This document shows, one piece after another, positions 47,481-55,014 of a stretch of DNA of 64,000 nucleotides. This DNA is from Armatimonadota bacterium (lineage in GTDB: Bacteria > Armatimonadota > Fimbriimonadia > Fimbriimonadales > Fimbriimonadaceae), in NCBI GenBank assembly GCA_016789105.1, contig JAEURN010000006.1, positions 186,001 through 250,000 of the forward strand. Direction: 5' to 3'. The translations under genes were made by a program, and so were the position numbers. How positions within the stretch are numbered: the first letter of the stretch is position 1; each line of letters opens with the position of its first letter. The notes under the pieces are model-generated. The model was not told the DNA's origin, did not search any database, and worked only from the letters and a program-made list of their open reading frames with translations.

Positions 47481-48707
47481 TTGAACGTTTTCGAGTCATT
47501 CCGCATCGCTTGGGACATGCTCCGGTTGCACAAGCTTCGGGCATTCCTGACGATGCTCGGCGTGATCATCGGGGTCATGAGCGTCACCCTCATCTCGATG
47601 GTCTCCAACGGCTTCCAATACTACATCTCGTACGAATTCAAGAAGCTGGGAGCCGACACCATCATCATCTTTTACGATGGCGGGCGGGATCGGGTCGAAC
47701 GGAACTCCCAGATCGAGGGGATGGGATATTCGGATCTTGAATTGCTAATGAACCAGGCGACAACCCTGGATATCGGCTCGGCCATTCTGCAAATCGGCCC
47801 AAAAAAGATCTCTTATAAAGACAAGTCTGTCTCCGACCCGGACATCTCCGGTGTTGACCAGAATTTTCCCGACTTGAACAAAATCGGGATCTTGACCGGT
47901 CGGCATATCGACCGGAAAGACCTGGAAACCAGGGCTAACGTCTGCGTGATTGGAACCGACATCCGAGATCGCCTTTTTGGGAAAGAGCCGGCGGAAGGCA
48001 AATTGATCACATTCCCCGGCATCACCTTGGAAGTAATTGGGGTGATGGACGTGGTGGAAATCATGGGCCAGAGCAACAAAAAGGACATCTTGGTGCCTCT
48101 GACGACCGCCCAAGACAAATGGATCGGTGGCGACAAGGTCACCTATTTGACGACAAGGCCAAAGGCTGGCGTTTCTGTCGATACTGCCATGGATGATGCT
48201 TGGCGGGTTTTGATGCAAAAATCCGGGAACAAGAGGGTCTACCGCATCGACAGCCGCGAGTCGATCATGAACATCTTCGGCAATATTCTGGGCGGTGCCG
48301 GTGCCGTCCTTGCCGGGATTGCCGCCCTGTCTCTGCTTGTCGGCGGGATCGGGATCATGAACATCATGCTCGTCTCAGTCACCGAACGAACGCGCGAAGT
48401 CGGTCTGCGCAAGGCTGTGGGGGCAACGCGGTCCAGCGTGATGACCCAGTTCTTGGTCGAATCCGTGCTTCTTTCGGTTGTCGGCGGGTTCATTGGAATG
48501 GGGATCGCCTTCCTATTCGGGCAAGGGATCACCGCCTTGACGTCCGCCACCAACTTTCCGAGCAAAGGTGGGTTGCAAATGATCTTCCCGTTGAGTTCTG
48601 CGCTCGTTTCGACAGGGATTTCTGCCGTGATCGGCGTGATCTTCGGCCTATATCCGGCCGCCCGGGCTTCCAGTCTCAGCCCGATCGAAGCTCTGCGAAC
48701 CGAGTGA
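47481..48707 (+). CDS. MacB/FtsX-type ABC permease without its own ATPase domain
   Basis: The 408-residue protein has an N-terminal helix, a periplasmic MacB_PCD domain (DTIIIFYDGGRDRVE ... GRHIDRKDLETRANVCVIGTDIRDRLFG) and three C-terminal FtsX helices with the conserved GGIGIMNIMLVSVTERTREVGLRKAVGATRSSV. The ATPase domain fused in E. coli MacB is absent, and no ATPase gene is adjacent. The TTG start at 47481 follows GGAATAGGCA. It lies 3 bases after the adaptor gene. A partner ATPase must be encoded elsewhere. Confidence 0.87.
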   Translation: MNVFESFRIAWDMLRLHKLRAFLTMLGVIIGVMSVTLISMVSNGFQYYISYEFKKLGADTIIIFYDGGRDRVERNSQIEGMGYSDLELLMNQATTLDIGSAILQIGPKKISYKDKSVSDPDISGVDQNFPDLNKIGILTGRHIDRKDLETRANVCVIGTDIRDRLFGKEPAEGKLITFPGITLEVIGVMDVVEIMGQSNKKDILVPLTTAQDKWIGGDKVTYLTTRPKAGVSVDTAMDDAWRVLMQKSGNKRVYRIDSRESIMNIFGNILGGAGAVLAGIAALSLLVGGIGIMNIMLVSVTERTREVGLRKAVGATRSSVMTQFLVESVLLSVVGGFIGMGIAFLFGQGITALTSATNFPSKGGLQMIFPLSSALVSTGISAVIGVIFGLYPAARASSLSPIEALRTE

Positions 48708-48736
48708 CACGGCGCATCGCCAGCGAACACAAAAGC

Positions 48737-48767
48737 AAGCCCCACCATCGTCAAGATGGTGGGGCTT
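48737..48767. terminator. Bidirectional terminator
   Basis: A 13-base-pair stem (AAGCCCCACCATC/GATGGTGGGGCTT, loop GTCAA) lies between the convergent permease and Bax-inhibitor genes, with T-rich sequence on both sides. Confidence 0.85.
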
Positions 48768-48790
48768 TCAATTATCGGGGTGACCGGCTC

Positions 48791-49567
48791 TTAACGGCTG
48801 CGAGCGATCTTGGAGATGAGCCGGAGCATTTCGAGGTAAAGCCAAACGATCGTCAGCATCACCGCAAACGCCCCGAACCACTCCATGTATTTGGGGGCCC
48901 GGGCTTCGACGCCCCGCTCAATCATGTCGAAGTCGGTAGCAAAATTGGCCGCCGCCAACACGATCATGAGGAGACTGAAACCGATGCCGATCGGCCCGGC
49001 CGAAAACACCGGCAGCGCCTCATAGATGCCGGGCATGACAAAACTGATGAGGAACGTGCCCAGATAGAACAGCATCGCGCCGGCTGTTGCCCCCCAGACA
49101 ATCGTCCGGAAGGTGTCCGTGACCTTGATTACCCGGGTGACGTAAAGGGTCAACATCGTCCCGAACACGGCAAACGTGGCGGCCATCGCCATTGGAACGA
49201 TGCCTTTGTATTGCGTGTCGGCGAACTGGATCGAATACAGCAGCGAGATGAACCCGAGCGCGTACCCTTCCAAAACGGAATAGGCGAGGCTGATCGGCAT
49301 TGCCCATTCCCGTTTGAACATGCCGACAATTGCGGCCACGATTGCCAAAACGATGGCGGCCATGGCCAGAACCGGGTTCGGGAAGAGGTACCCGACAATC
49401 CCCATCGCAAAGACGATCGACAACAGCAGACCCGTCTTGGCGACGGTGCCGTTGACCGTCATGACGCCGGTTTGGGTTCCGGCTAGGGAACCAGAATAGG
49501 AACCGGAACCGACGAAATACTCTTCTTTCATCGCCGGGTTGTTTGTTTTGTACCAAGGCTTGCTCAT
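48791..49567 (-). CDS. Bax inhibitor-1/YccA family membrane protein
   Basis: The 258-residue protein has seven predicted membrane helices, with LEGYALGFISLLYSIQF and ATDFDMIERGVEARAPKYMEWFGAFAVMLTIVWLYLEMLRLI, diagnostic of the YccA/BI-1 (TMBIM) family. Bacterial members are pH-sensitive Ca2+ leak channels or modulators of membrane proteolysis. The N-terminal 30 residues are polar and unusual (MKEEYFVGSGSYSG). Confidence 0.88.
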   Translation of the reverse strand: MSKPWYKTNNPAMKEEYFVGSGSYSGSLAGTQTGVMTVNGTVAKTGLLLSIVFAMGIVGYLFPNPVLAMAAIVLAIVAAIVGMFKREWAMPISLAYSVLEGYALGFISLLYSIQFADTQYKGIVPMAMAATFAVFGTMLTLYVTRVIKVTDTFRTIVWGATAGAMLFYLGTFLISFVMPGIYEALPVFSAGPIGIGFSLLMIVLAAANFATDFDMIERGVEARAPKYMEWFGAFAVMLTIVWLYLEMLRLISKIARSR

Positions 49568-49630
49568 GGTGTTCCGTCCAGCTTCAGTTTACTAGACATT
49601 TGGTTCAACGCACCGGAAGTGAAAAATGTC

Positions 49631-50527
49631 TCAATCCCGGGTCGTTTGGAGGGCATTTAAAACCGCCATTTTTTGTTCTGCGGTGAGGGGGATCATGGGC
49701 ATCCGCACCGATTCGCAAGCAAACCCAGCCGAAGCCAGAGCCGCCTTGATCGGTGACGGGCTGGGGGCGGAGAAGACCGCCTTGATAAACGGGGTCAGCC
49801 GGTGGTGGATGGCCGACGCGCCAGCGGGGTCGCCCGGGAACCGTTCGATCATCTCCTTCAATTGGGATCCCACGCAGTGGGCGGCGACGCTGACAAGGCC
49901 GTGCCCGCCCAGGCTGAGGATGGGCAAAGTCAAGGCGTCGTCTCCGGAATAGACCCGGAACCCGCTTGGTGCGAGTCGGCAAACATCGCTGATTTGACCG
50001 AGGTTGCCGCTTGCCTCTTTGACCGCCACGATGTTGGGGATTTCCGCCAAACGCATTAGCGTTTCGGTCTCCAAATTCACCGCGCTCCGGGGTTGGATGT
50101 TGTAAAGCATCACCGGAAGGTCGGTTTCCCGCGCAATCGCTGAAAAATGCGCCTCCAATCCCGCTTGCGAGGGGCGATTGTAATAAGGGTTGACCAACAT
50201 GATGCCGTGCGCACCGATCGCGTCGCAGAGCTTGGTCAAGTGGATGGAGTGGGCGGTGTCGTTTGTCCCGCAACCTGCGATGACGGCTGCCCGGTCGCCC
50301 ACCGCTTCCAAAACCGCCTCTAGAAGTTGGATTTTTTCGTCGTCGGCCGTGGTCGGGGACTCCCCGGTCGTGCCGGAAACGACCAACCCGTCGTTTTTCT
50401 GGACATCGACTAGGTAACCGGCAATTCGTTTAGCCTCAACCAAGTCGATGCGCCCGTCGGGCCCAAAAGGGGTCACCATCGCTGTCAAGAGGCGGCCCCA
50501 ATCGCGAGGTGCAAAGAATGCGCCCAT
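49631..50527 (-). CDS. dapA: 4-Hydroxy-tetrahydrodipicolinate synthase
   Basis: The 298-residue TIM-barrel protein has the DapA/NAL signatures GLVVSGTTGESPTTADDEK, YNIQPRSAVNLETETLMRLAE and the Schiff-base region NIVAVKEASGNLGQI (catalytic Lys). It condenses pyruvate with aspartate semialdehyde in lysine and diaminopimelate synthesis. ATG 50527 is chosen. The frame to 50716 has a Pro-rich stretch antisense to the cyclophilin gene start and no homology. N-acetylneuraminate lyase is a related alternative, but GTTGES favours DapA. Confidence 0.9.
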   Translation of the reverse strand: MGAFFAPRDWGRLLTAMVTPFGPDGRIDLVEAKRIAGYLVDVQKNDGLVVSGTTGESPTTADDEKIQLLEAVLEAVGDRAAVIAGCGTNDTAHSIHLTKLCDAIGAHGIMLVNPYYNRPSQAGLEAHFSAIARETDLPVMLYNIQPRSAVNLETETLMRLAEIPNIVAVKEASGNLGQISDVCRLAPSGFRVYSGDDALTLPILSLGGHGLVSVAAHCVGSQLKEMIERFPGDPAGASAIHHRLTPFIKAVFSAPSPSPIKAALASAGFACESVRMPMIPLTAEQKMAVLNALQTTRD

Positions 50528-50640
50528 TAGAACACCAGCATACCGGCGGCTGGACGTCCTACCCAGTTTTGTCCGATTTGGCCCATTCGGTGCCGGGGAG
50601 GCTGGCCATCCGTCTAAGCATTGCAAGCGAGGTAAAAACA

Positions 50641-51198
50641 GTGGCAATGACAAGGGGTTTGGTGTCGGCAGTGTGTGCAATGGCGGTGGCAACGGCAGGA
50701 ACAACATCCGGCCCATTGGCAGCAGCCAACCCGACCATGACTTTAAAAGTGGCCGGGAAGGGCGATGTCGTGATCGAGCTTTACCAGGCTGAAGCCCCCA
50801 AAACCGTCGCCCACATCGTGCAACTGGCTAAGAGCGGGTTCTATGACGGTCAAAAGTTTTATGCCGTCCTCAAAGAGCCCAGGCCGTTCCTCGTCCGGTT
50901 CGGAGACCCGAACACAAAGTCAAAGCCGATGAACGACCCTTCGATTGGACAAGGGGGGAGCGGGGCCCGAATCGAATATGAGAAATCTGGCAAGTCCCAC
51001 GTGAAAGGGGCGGTCGGCTTGGCCACGCGCGCCGATGACCCCAAGGCCGGCGACAGCCAGTTCTACATCATGCTCGACAACAAGCCGTTTTTGGACAATA
51101 GCTACACCGTGTTTGGCCAAGTGACGCGTGGGATGGAGATCGTCTCGTCCATCGAGGTCGGCGATCAGGTAACGTCGGTCTCGATTTCTGGTGACTGA
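50641..51198 (+). CDS. Cyclophilin-type peptidyl-prolyl cis-trans isomerase, exported
   Basis: The 185-residue protein has a signal peptide (about residues 1-25) and a cyclophilin domain (GDVVIELYQAEAPKTVAHIVQLAKSGFYDGQKFYAV, later GAVGLATRADDPKAGDSQFYIMLDNKPFLDNSYTVFGQVTRGMEIV). It should help fold periplasmic proteins. The usual FHRV segment is FYAV, so the catalytic Arg is altered. GTG 50641 is used because GAGG lies about 10 bases upstream. ATG 50647 is an alternative. The stop overlaps the downstream permease start. Confidence 0.85.
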   Translation: MAMTRGLVSAVCAMAVATAGTTSGPLAAANPTMTLKVAGKGDVVIELYQAEAPKTVAHIVQLAKSGFYDGQKFYAVLKEPRPFLVRFGDPNTKSKPMNDPSIGQGGSGARIEYEKSGKSHVKGAVGLATRADDPKAGDSQFYIMLDNKPFLDNSYTVFGQVTRGMEIVSSIEVGDQVTSVSISGD

Positions 51199-52201
51199 GG
51201 CCGCGGCGACACAATCCGAATCCGCAGGCCGGGCGGCCATTTGGAGCTACGCCCGGCCGATTTTGTTGCGCATCCTCTATGGCTTGGTCAGCCTGGTTTT
51301 CATCACTCTCATTACTTTTGTTGCTGATGAGATCGCCCCGGGCGACGCGGCGACGATCCGCGCAGGGGATAAGGCGACGGCCGTACAGATCACCCAACTG
51401 CGGCACGAAATGGGCCTGGACAGGCCCTGGCCAATCCGTTATGTGGAGTTTTTGGGCAATGCCGCCCGGTTGGAATTCGGCAATTCCACCCAAGGCACCC
51501 AACAACCGATCAAAGACACGTTGGCCCGGGCTATGCCGATCACGCTTAAGATCGCAACCCTCTCCATTTGCGTCGCTTCCATCCTTGGCGTATTGTTGGG
51601 CATGCTGGCAGCCATCCGCGAAAACAAAGTGGCTGATCGCGTGGTGCTGAGCCTCAGCACGCTTGGCGTCACCATTCCCAATTACGTCTTATTGCCCCTT
51701 TTGGTGCTGATCACCTCGCCCAAATTCTTTGATTTGCTGCCGACGAGCTACCAGATCCCTGAAAAGCAGGTGGCACCCGAGATTTTTTATCTGCTGATCC
51801 CCATGCTGGTGCTGTCCCTGCGGCCCATGGCCACGTTGACCCGGTTGATGCGGGCAAGCATGGTGGACACACTCAAACAAGAGTTCGTCCGCTTGGCCGT
51901 CGCCAAGGGGGTTTCGAAGAGGAGGCTTTATTGGAAGCACTGCTTCCGCAATGCCTTGATCCCGGTTTTGACCACGATGGGGACCTCATTCGGGTACCTG
52001 CTCACCGGATCATTCGTCGTGGAAAGCGCTTACCTGATCCCAGGCATCGGGAAAACCGCCATCGAAGCCATCACCCAGCGTGACACCCCGATGATATTGG
52101 CTTCGACCCTTGTCACCGGGTTCTTGTTCATCGCGGTGAACCTCATTGTCGACATCTTCCTCCCCCTCATCGACCCACGAATCCGGGAGAGCCAAATATG
52201 A
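51191..52201 (+). CDS. Dipeptide/oligopeptide ABC permease, DppB/OppB type
   Basis: The 336-residue protein has six predicted helices, the MGLDRPWPIRYVEFL segment typical after the first helix, and the EAA loop EFVRLAVAKGVSKRRLYWKHCFRNALIPVLTT. It forms the membrane channel with the DppC-like protein encoded next, overlapping by 4 bases. No substrate-binding protein or ATPases are adjacent, so those must be elsewhere. The GTG start overlaps the cyclophilin stop, an unusual operon partner. Confidence 0.9.
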   Translation: MTEAAATQSESAGRAAIWSYARPILLRILYGLVSLVFITLITFVADEIAPGDAATIRAGDKATAVQITQLRHEMGLDRPWPIRYVEFLGNAARLEFGNSTQGTQQPIKDTLARAMPITLKIATLSICVASILGVLLGMLAAIRENKVADRVVLSLSTLGVTIPNYVLLPLLVLITSPKFFDLLPTSYQIPEKQVAPEIFYLLIPMLVLSLRPMATLTRLMRASMVDTLKQEFVRLAVAKGVSKRRLYWKHCFRNALIPVLTTMGTSFGYLLTGSFVVESAYLIPGIGKTAIEAITQRDTPMILASTLVTGFLFIAVNLIVDIFLPLIDPRIRESQI

Positions 52202-53019
52202 ACAAATTCAAGGGGTTGAGCCCTCTTTTTTGGCTTGGCGTCACCTACCTGGTCTTCTTGGTCGTTTTGGCCGTGTTCGGCCCGACTTTCCGACACCAGT
52301 ACGACGTTTCGTCGGCGCCGCCTTTCCTCAAGCCGAACAGCACCTATTGGTTGGGAACCGACGAAATCGGCCGGGACATTTTCGCCCGTCTCGCTTATGG
52401 TGCGCGGACGTCGCTAACTATCGGCATCGTTGTCCAAGCCATTGCGGTTGCGGTGGGGATCGTAGTGGGCATCGTTAGCGTTTATGCACCTAAGTGGATC
52501 AGCATCCCCGTCCAACGGTTCACGGATGGAATGTTCGCCTTTCCCGACCTCCTGCTGGCCATCATGATCGTGGGTGTCTTCCAAATGGGGGTTGGGCCGG
52601 TCATTATCGGCCTTGCCTTCACCGCTTGGCCCCCGATGGCCAGGTTGGTTAAAAACCAAGTCGCAACCCTCAAAGACCGGGAGTATGTCGTGGCAGCCAA
52701 GGCCATGGGGGCCAATACCCCCTATCTCGTTGTCAAACACATCCTGCCCCACCTTTGGGGGATCATCTTTGCGGTGATGATGGTGGATGTGGCGGCCACT
52801 ATCCTGGCGGAAAGCACCCTCAGCTTTTTGGGAATTGGCATCCAGCCCCCGGAACCCAGCTGGGGCCAAATGATCCAGGTCGGCAACACCAACAAAAACT
52901 CCGAGCCCTTAATGCTCCTTTGGCCTTGCATCGCCTTGTCACTCACCATCTTCGCGTTGAATTTTGTCGGCGACGGGTTGCGAACCATCGTCGACCCCAA
53001 GAAGAACCAGGCGATCTGA
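52198..53019 (+). CDS. Dipeptide/oligopeptide ABC permease, DppC/OppC type
   Basis: The 273-residue protein has STYWLGTDEIGRDIFARLAYGARTSLTIG, the OppC hallmark, and the EAA loop REYVVAAKAMGANTPYLVVKHILPHLWG, then LSFLGIGIQPPEPSWGQMI. It pairs with the preceding DppB-type protein. A stem-loop follows the stop. Confidence 0.92.
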   Translation: MNKFKGLSPLFWLGVTYLVFLVVLAVFGPTFRHQYDVSSAPPFLKPNSTYWLGTDEIGRDIFARLAYGARTSLTIGIVVQAIAVAVGIVVGIVSVYAPKWISIPVQRFTDGMFAFPDLLLAIMIVGVFQMGVGPVIIGLAFTAWPPMARLVKNQVATLKDREYVVAAKAMGANTPYLVVKHILPHLWGIIFAVMMVDVAATILAESTLSFLGIGIQPPEPSWGQMIQVGNTNKNSEPLMLLWPCIALSLTIFALNFVGDGLRTIVDPKKNQAI

Positions 53020-53045
53020 AGGGTTGGGAATCAACCGCCAACCCT
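53020..53045 (+). terminator. Stem-loop after the Dpp permease genes
   Basis: An 8-base-pair stem (AGGGTTGG/CCAACCCT, 10-base loop) follows the stop directly. It lacks a T-tract, so termination is uncertain. Confidence 0.4.
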
Positions 53046-53055
53046 GGTCTGTGGG

Positions 53056-54027
53056 TTACCGGATCGTCTCCTCAAGCCATTTGCCGAGGGCTTCGTAAAG
53101 CGCCGGTGAAATGGGGCCCGCAATCCCGGGGTCGTTGGCGGATTTCAGTTCTTTGAGGTTGTGGCTGGCGTTGGGGATGATGAAGAGCGTCGCTTTCGGA
53201 AATGCCTTTGCCAATGGCTTGGCATCCAACTCCGCACTGATCTGAACATCCTTCTCGCCGTTTGCAATAAAGACCGGCTGGTCGAACATCTTGGCTTCGG
53301 CGATCGGGTCGATGGAGAAGTACCCGTGGAGGAGGACGGCCGAACTCGGGTTGAAGAGGGAAGCAAGCCGAGGGTCGATGCCGCTGGGAATGGATGTCCC
53401 CGTTTTAAGGGCGTCGATAGCCCGGTCGCAATCGTTGAGCAGGGTTGTCTTTTCCTTCCCATCTGGCAACTGGCCGATGTTCTTGTGCAGTTGCTCGGCC
53501 AAGATCACATCCATTTTCCGGCCAGGGGCACCCAGCAGAACCATCCCCTGAACTCCAAGCCGCTTGCCGAGGTCGGTGGCGAACAGCGCCCCCTCGCTGT
53601 GCCCGACAAGGTAGATGCGCTTTGGGTCAACCCCCTTTTGGGCGCGCAAGAACCCGACAGCCGATTCAATGTCCTTCAAGTGGTTTTCCAGCGAGAAGAA
53701 CTCCGCAATTGCAGCCATGTCCTTTGGCCACTTTTCAGCATAGCGGTGCACCGGCCGTTTGTCGAACCTCAAAGTCGCATACCCTCGCCGGTTCAGATCG
53801 ACGGAGAGATCCTTGAGCACATTGGTCATAAAGTTGGGGGGCTGGTTGCCGTCGCGGTCGGTAGGCCCGCTGCCCGGGAGCAACAAAAAGGCGGGAAGAT
53901 CCCTTTCGGTTTTCGGGATCGAAAGCGTCCCATTGAGCGTCAGTCCTTGGCCAGGGAAGGACACCTCCGTTTCGGCGAAAGCAGATTGGTAGGTGAAAAG
54001 TGCCAACGCAACTAATTCGATCATCAT
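53056..54027 (-). CDS. Secreted alpha/beta hydrolase
   Basis: The 323-residue protein has a signal peptide (MMIELVALALFTYQSAFA), an N-terminal beta segment and an alpha/beta hydrolase domain with the nucleophile elbow GHSEGAL (Ser144) and the catalytic His near NASHNLKEL. It resembles the periplasmic YqiA/DUF3887-linked hydrolase group that acts on ester or amide bonds. A CATAAT box lies 7 bases before the second ATG at 54024, so that codon may be the leaderless start. Confidence 0.82.
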   Translation of the reverse strand: MMIELVALALFTYQSAFAETEVSFPGQGLTLNGTLSIPKTERDLPAFLLLPGSGPTDRDGNQPPNFMTNVLKDLSVDLNRRGYATLRFDKRPVHRYAEKWPKDMAAIAEFFSLENHLKDIESAVGFLRAQKGVDPKRIYLVGHSEGALFATDLGKRLGVQGMVLLGAPGRKMDVILAEQLHKNIGQLPDGKEKTTLLNDCDRAIDALKTGTSIPSGIDPRLASLFNPSSAVLLHGYFSIDPIAEAKMFDQPVFIANGEKDVQISAELDAKPLAKAFPKATLFIIPNASHNLKELKSANDPGIAGPISPALYEALGKWLEETIR

Positions 54028-54124
54028 CTAAATTATGACATCCCGAACACCGCTGCGGTTGCATGGACTGGCAGCAAATCGGCCGGACGGGCCCGGGGGA
54101 TCAGCAATATTTTTGGGGAGCCGG

Positions 54125-54130
54125 TATAAT
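54125..54130 (+). promoter_or_regulatory. -10 box TATAAT of the riboswitch transcript
   Basis: TATAAT lies 7 bases before the aptamer region, giving a transcript start near 54137. No clear -35 is seen. Confidence 0.65.
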
Positions 54131-54137
54131 AGGGGGA

Positions 54138-54251
54138 CGTCGAATCTGGGCCGAGCCCAGAACGGGGGAACCGAAACCCACAGGGGGTGAAGGGCATAGG
54201 GATATGCCCAGGTCGTTCTTGAACCTAACCCGGCAGCTAACCTCGTAGGCG
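54138..54251 (+). ncRNA. c-di-AMP riboswitch (ydaO/yuaA type)
   Basis: The sequence contains the conserved ydaO blocks in order: an early hairpin (TCTGGGC/GCCCAGA, 54145-54161), ACGGGGGAACC, GGGGGTGAA, a second hairpin (GGGCAT/ATGCCC) and, near the 3' end, CGGCAGCTAACCTCGTAGGCG-like sequence at 54231-54251. The closing stem CGTC (54138-54141) pairs with GGCG (54248-54251). The family binds two c-di-AMP molecules and usually turns genes off when c-di-AMP is high, often K+ transport or wall genes. Here the controlled transcript encodes two small proteins. No clear terminator follows the aptamer, so control may be at translation. Confidence 0.9.
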
Positions 54252-54265
54252 CAATCAAGAAAGTC

Positions 54266-54328
54266 ATGAATAAACAAATCCGAACCCGCATGTTCGTCGT
54301 TCTGGAGGGCACTCCATGTCTTTTGTAA
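54266..54328 (+). CDS. Possible 20-residue leader peptide
   Basis: An ATG just after the aptamer opens a 20-codon frame (MNKQIRTRMFVVLEGTPCLL) that overlaps the start of the next gene. It has only a weak AAGAAAG upstream, so it may be chance or may take part in translational control by the riboswitch. Confidence 0.2.
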   Translation: MNKQIRTRMFVVLEGTPCLL

Positions 54329-54594
54329 GCCAAATCATGCGCAAAGCCAGCATCGTCGAAAGGAGTGATTCTCCTGTCGATGAAAAGGTCGATCGGTTTA
54401 AAGAACTGGTTGACGAAGCCGGCACCATCCGTGACCGCATGGAGGCTTCTTTCACCCGGCTTTCGGCCAACGAGATGGAAACGCTGGGCCCGGGCCGCAG
54501 GAAAGAGATCGCACAACTGACGGAAACAATCCTGAAACTCAAAACCAAACGAACAGAAATGATCGGGGATTTGGGCAAGGAAACGATCCACTGA
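54316..54594 (+). CDS. Small helical protein downstream of the c-di-AMP riboswitch
   Basis: I do not recognise this 92-residue protein. It is highly charged and helical (DEKVDRFKELVDEAGTIRDRMEASFTRL ... GRRKEIAQLTETILKLKTKRTEMIG), suggesting a coiled coil, and has no membrane segment or cysteine. A GGAGGG ribosome-binding site precedes ATG 54316 and partly sits in a small GGAG/CTCC hairpin. It is the first gene after the riboswitch and lies 24 bases before an Acb2/Tad1-like gene, so both are probably regulated by c-di-AMP. Confidence 0.6.
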   Translation: MSFVSQIMRKASIVERSDSPVDEKVDRFKELVDEAGTIRDRMEASFTRLSANEMETLGPGRRKEIAQLTETILKLKTKRTEMIGDLGKETIH

Positions 54595-54618
54595 CGCCGG
54601 CAATAGGGGGCAAAGGCA

Positions 54619-54930
54619 ATGAGCGAGAACATGGAGAAGTTCCGCCACCTCGACGGGAGCTATGCGACTGTCGAAACGGAATTTATCAAAATCCAATTCC
54701 AACACGGGTCGCCCGACGAATCTGGCATCAACGGATGCCGGGTGGAGGATGTGATTGGCATCCTCCAGGAAAAGCTTCTCGATTTCCAAGGGCGGGAACT
54801 TGCTTGCGAGGAGAATGCCACTGCCCTTTACCACCTCGACCTAGCGAGGGAAGCCCTGCTCTTGCGCAGACGCCGCCGGGAAAACCAGGGGGTGGTCGGG
54901 TCGATGAACCGGCACCTCTCGCGAGACTGA
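54619..54930 (+). CDS. Acb2/Tad1 hairpin-domain-like protein, possible cyclic-nucleotide binder
   Basis: The 103-residue protein matches from memory the pattern of the Acb2/Tad1 hairpin family of phage anti-defence sponges: FQHG at 27-30, GINGCRVEDVI at 37-47, a central amphipathic helix, CEENATALYHL at 63-73, then a basic Arg run and QGVVGSMNRH at 90-99. Phage members carry corresponding VNGxxxEDxI, CRENAxAL and RGVEGT motifs and bind cyclic di- or trinucleotides. Here the family-typical Glu of GVEG is Val. The gene is chromosomal, with no phage genes near, and lies in a transcript headed by a c-di-AMP riboswitch. The assignment has not been verified by a search. Confidence 0.6.
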   Translation: MSENMEKFRHLDGSYATVETEFIKIQFQHGSPDESGINGCRVEDVIGILQEKLLDFQGRELACEENATALYHLDLAREALLLRRRRRENQGVVGSMNRHLSRD

Positions 54931-54999
54931 TTTTTGTCTGACCAGTGGAGTAAAGGATGGGCGTCCACATTGGGCGCCCGCCTTTCGATTGCATGGCTG

Positions 55000-55005
55000 T
55001 AAACT
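55000..55005 (+). promoter_or_regulatory. -10 box TAAACT of galE
   Basis: TAAACT ends 9 bases before the ATG at 55015. Confidence 0.4.
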
Positions 55006-55014
55006 GCCGCCGGA

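Noticed and set aside
48200-49486. 428-codon open frame spanning the permease end and antisense to the Bax-inhibitor gene
   Set aside because: It crosses a bidirectional terminator and shows only Arg/His/Asp-rich shadow sequence.
54028-54960. Prophage remnant around the Acb2/Tad1-like gene
   Set aside because: No integrase, structural genes or repeats flank it. The neighbours are housekeeping genes, and the riboswitch promoter suggests host control.
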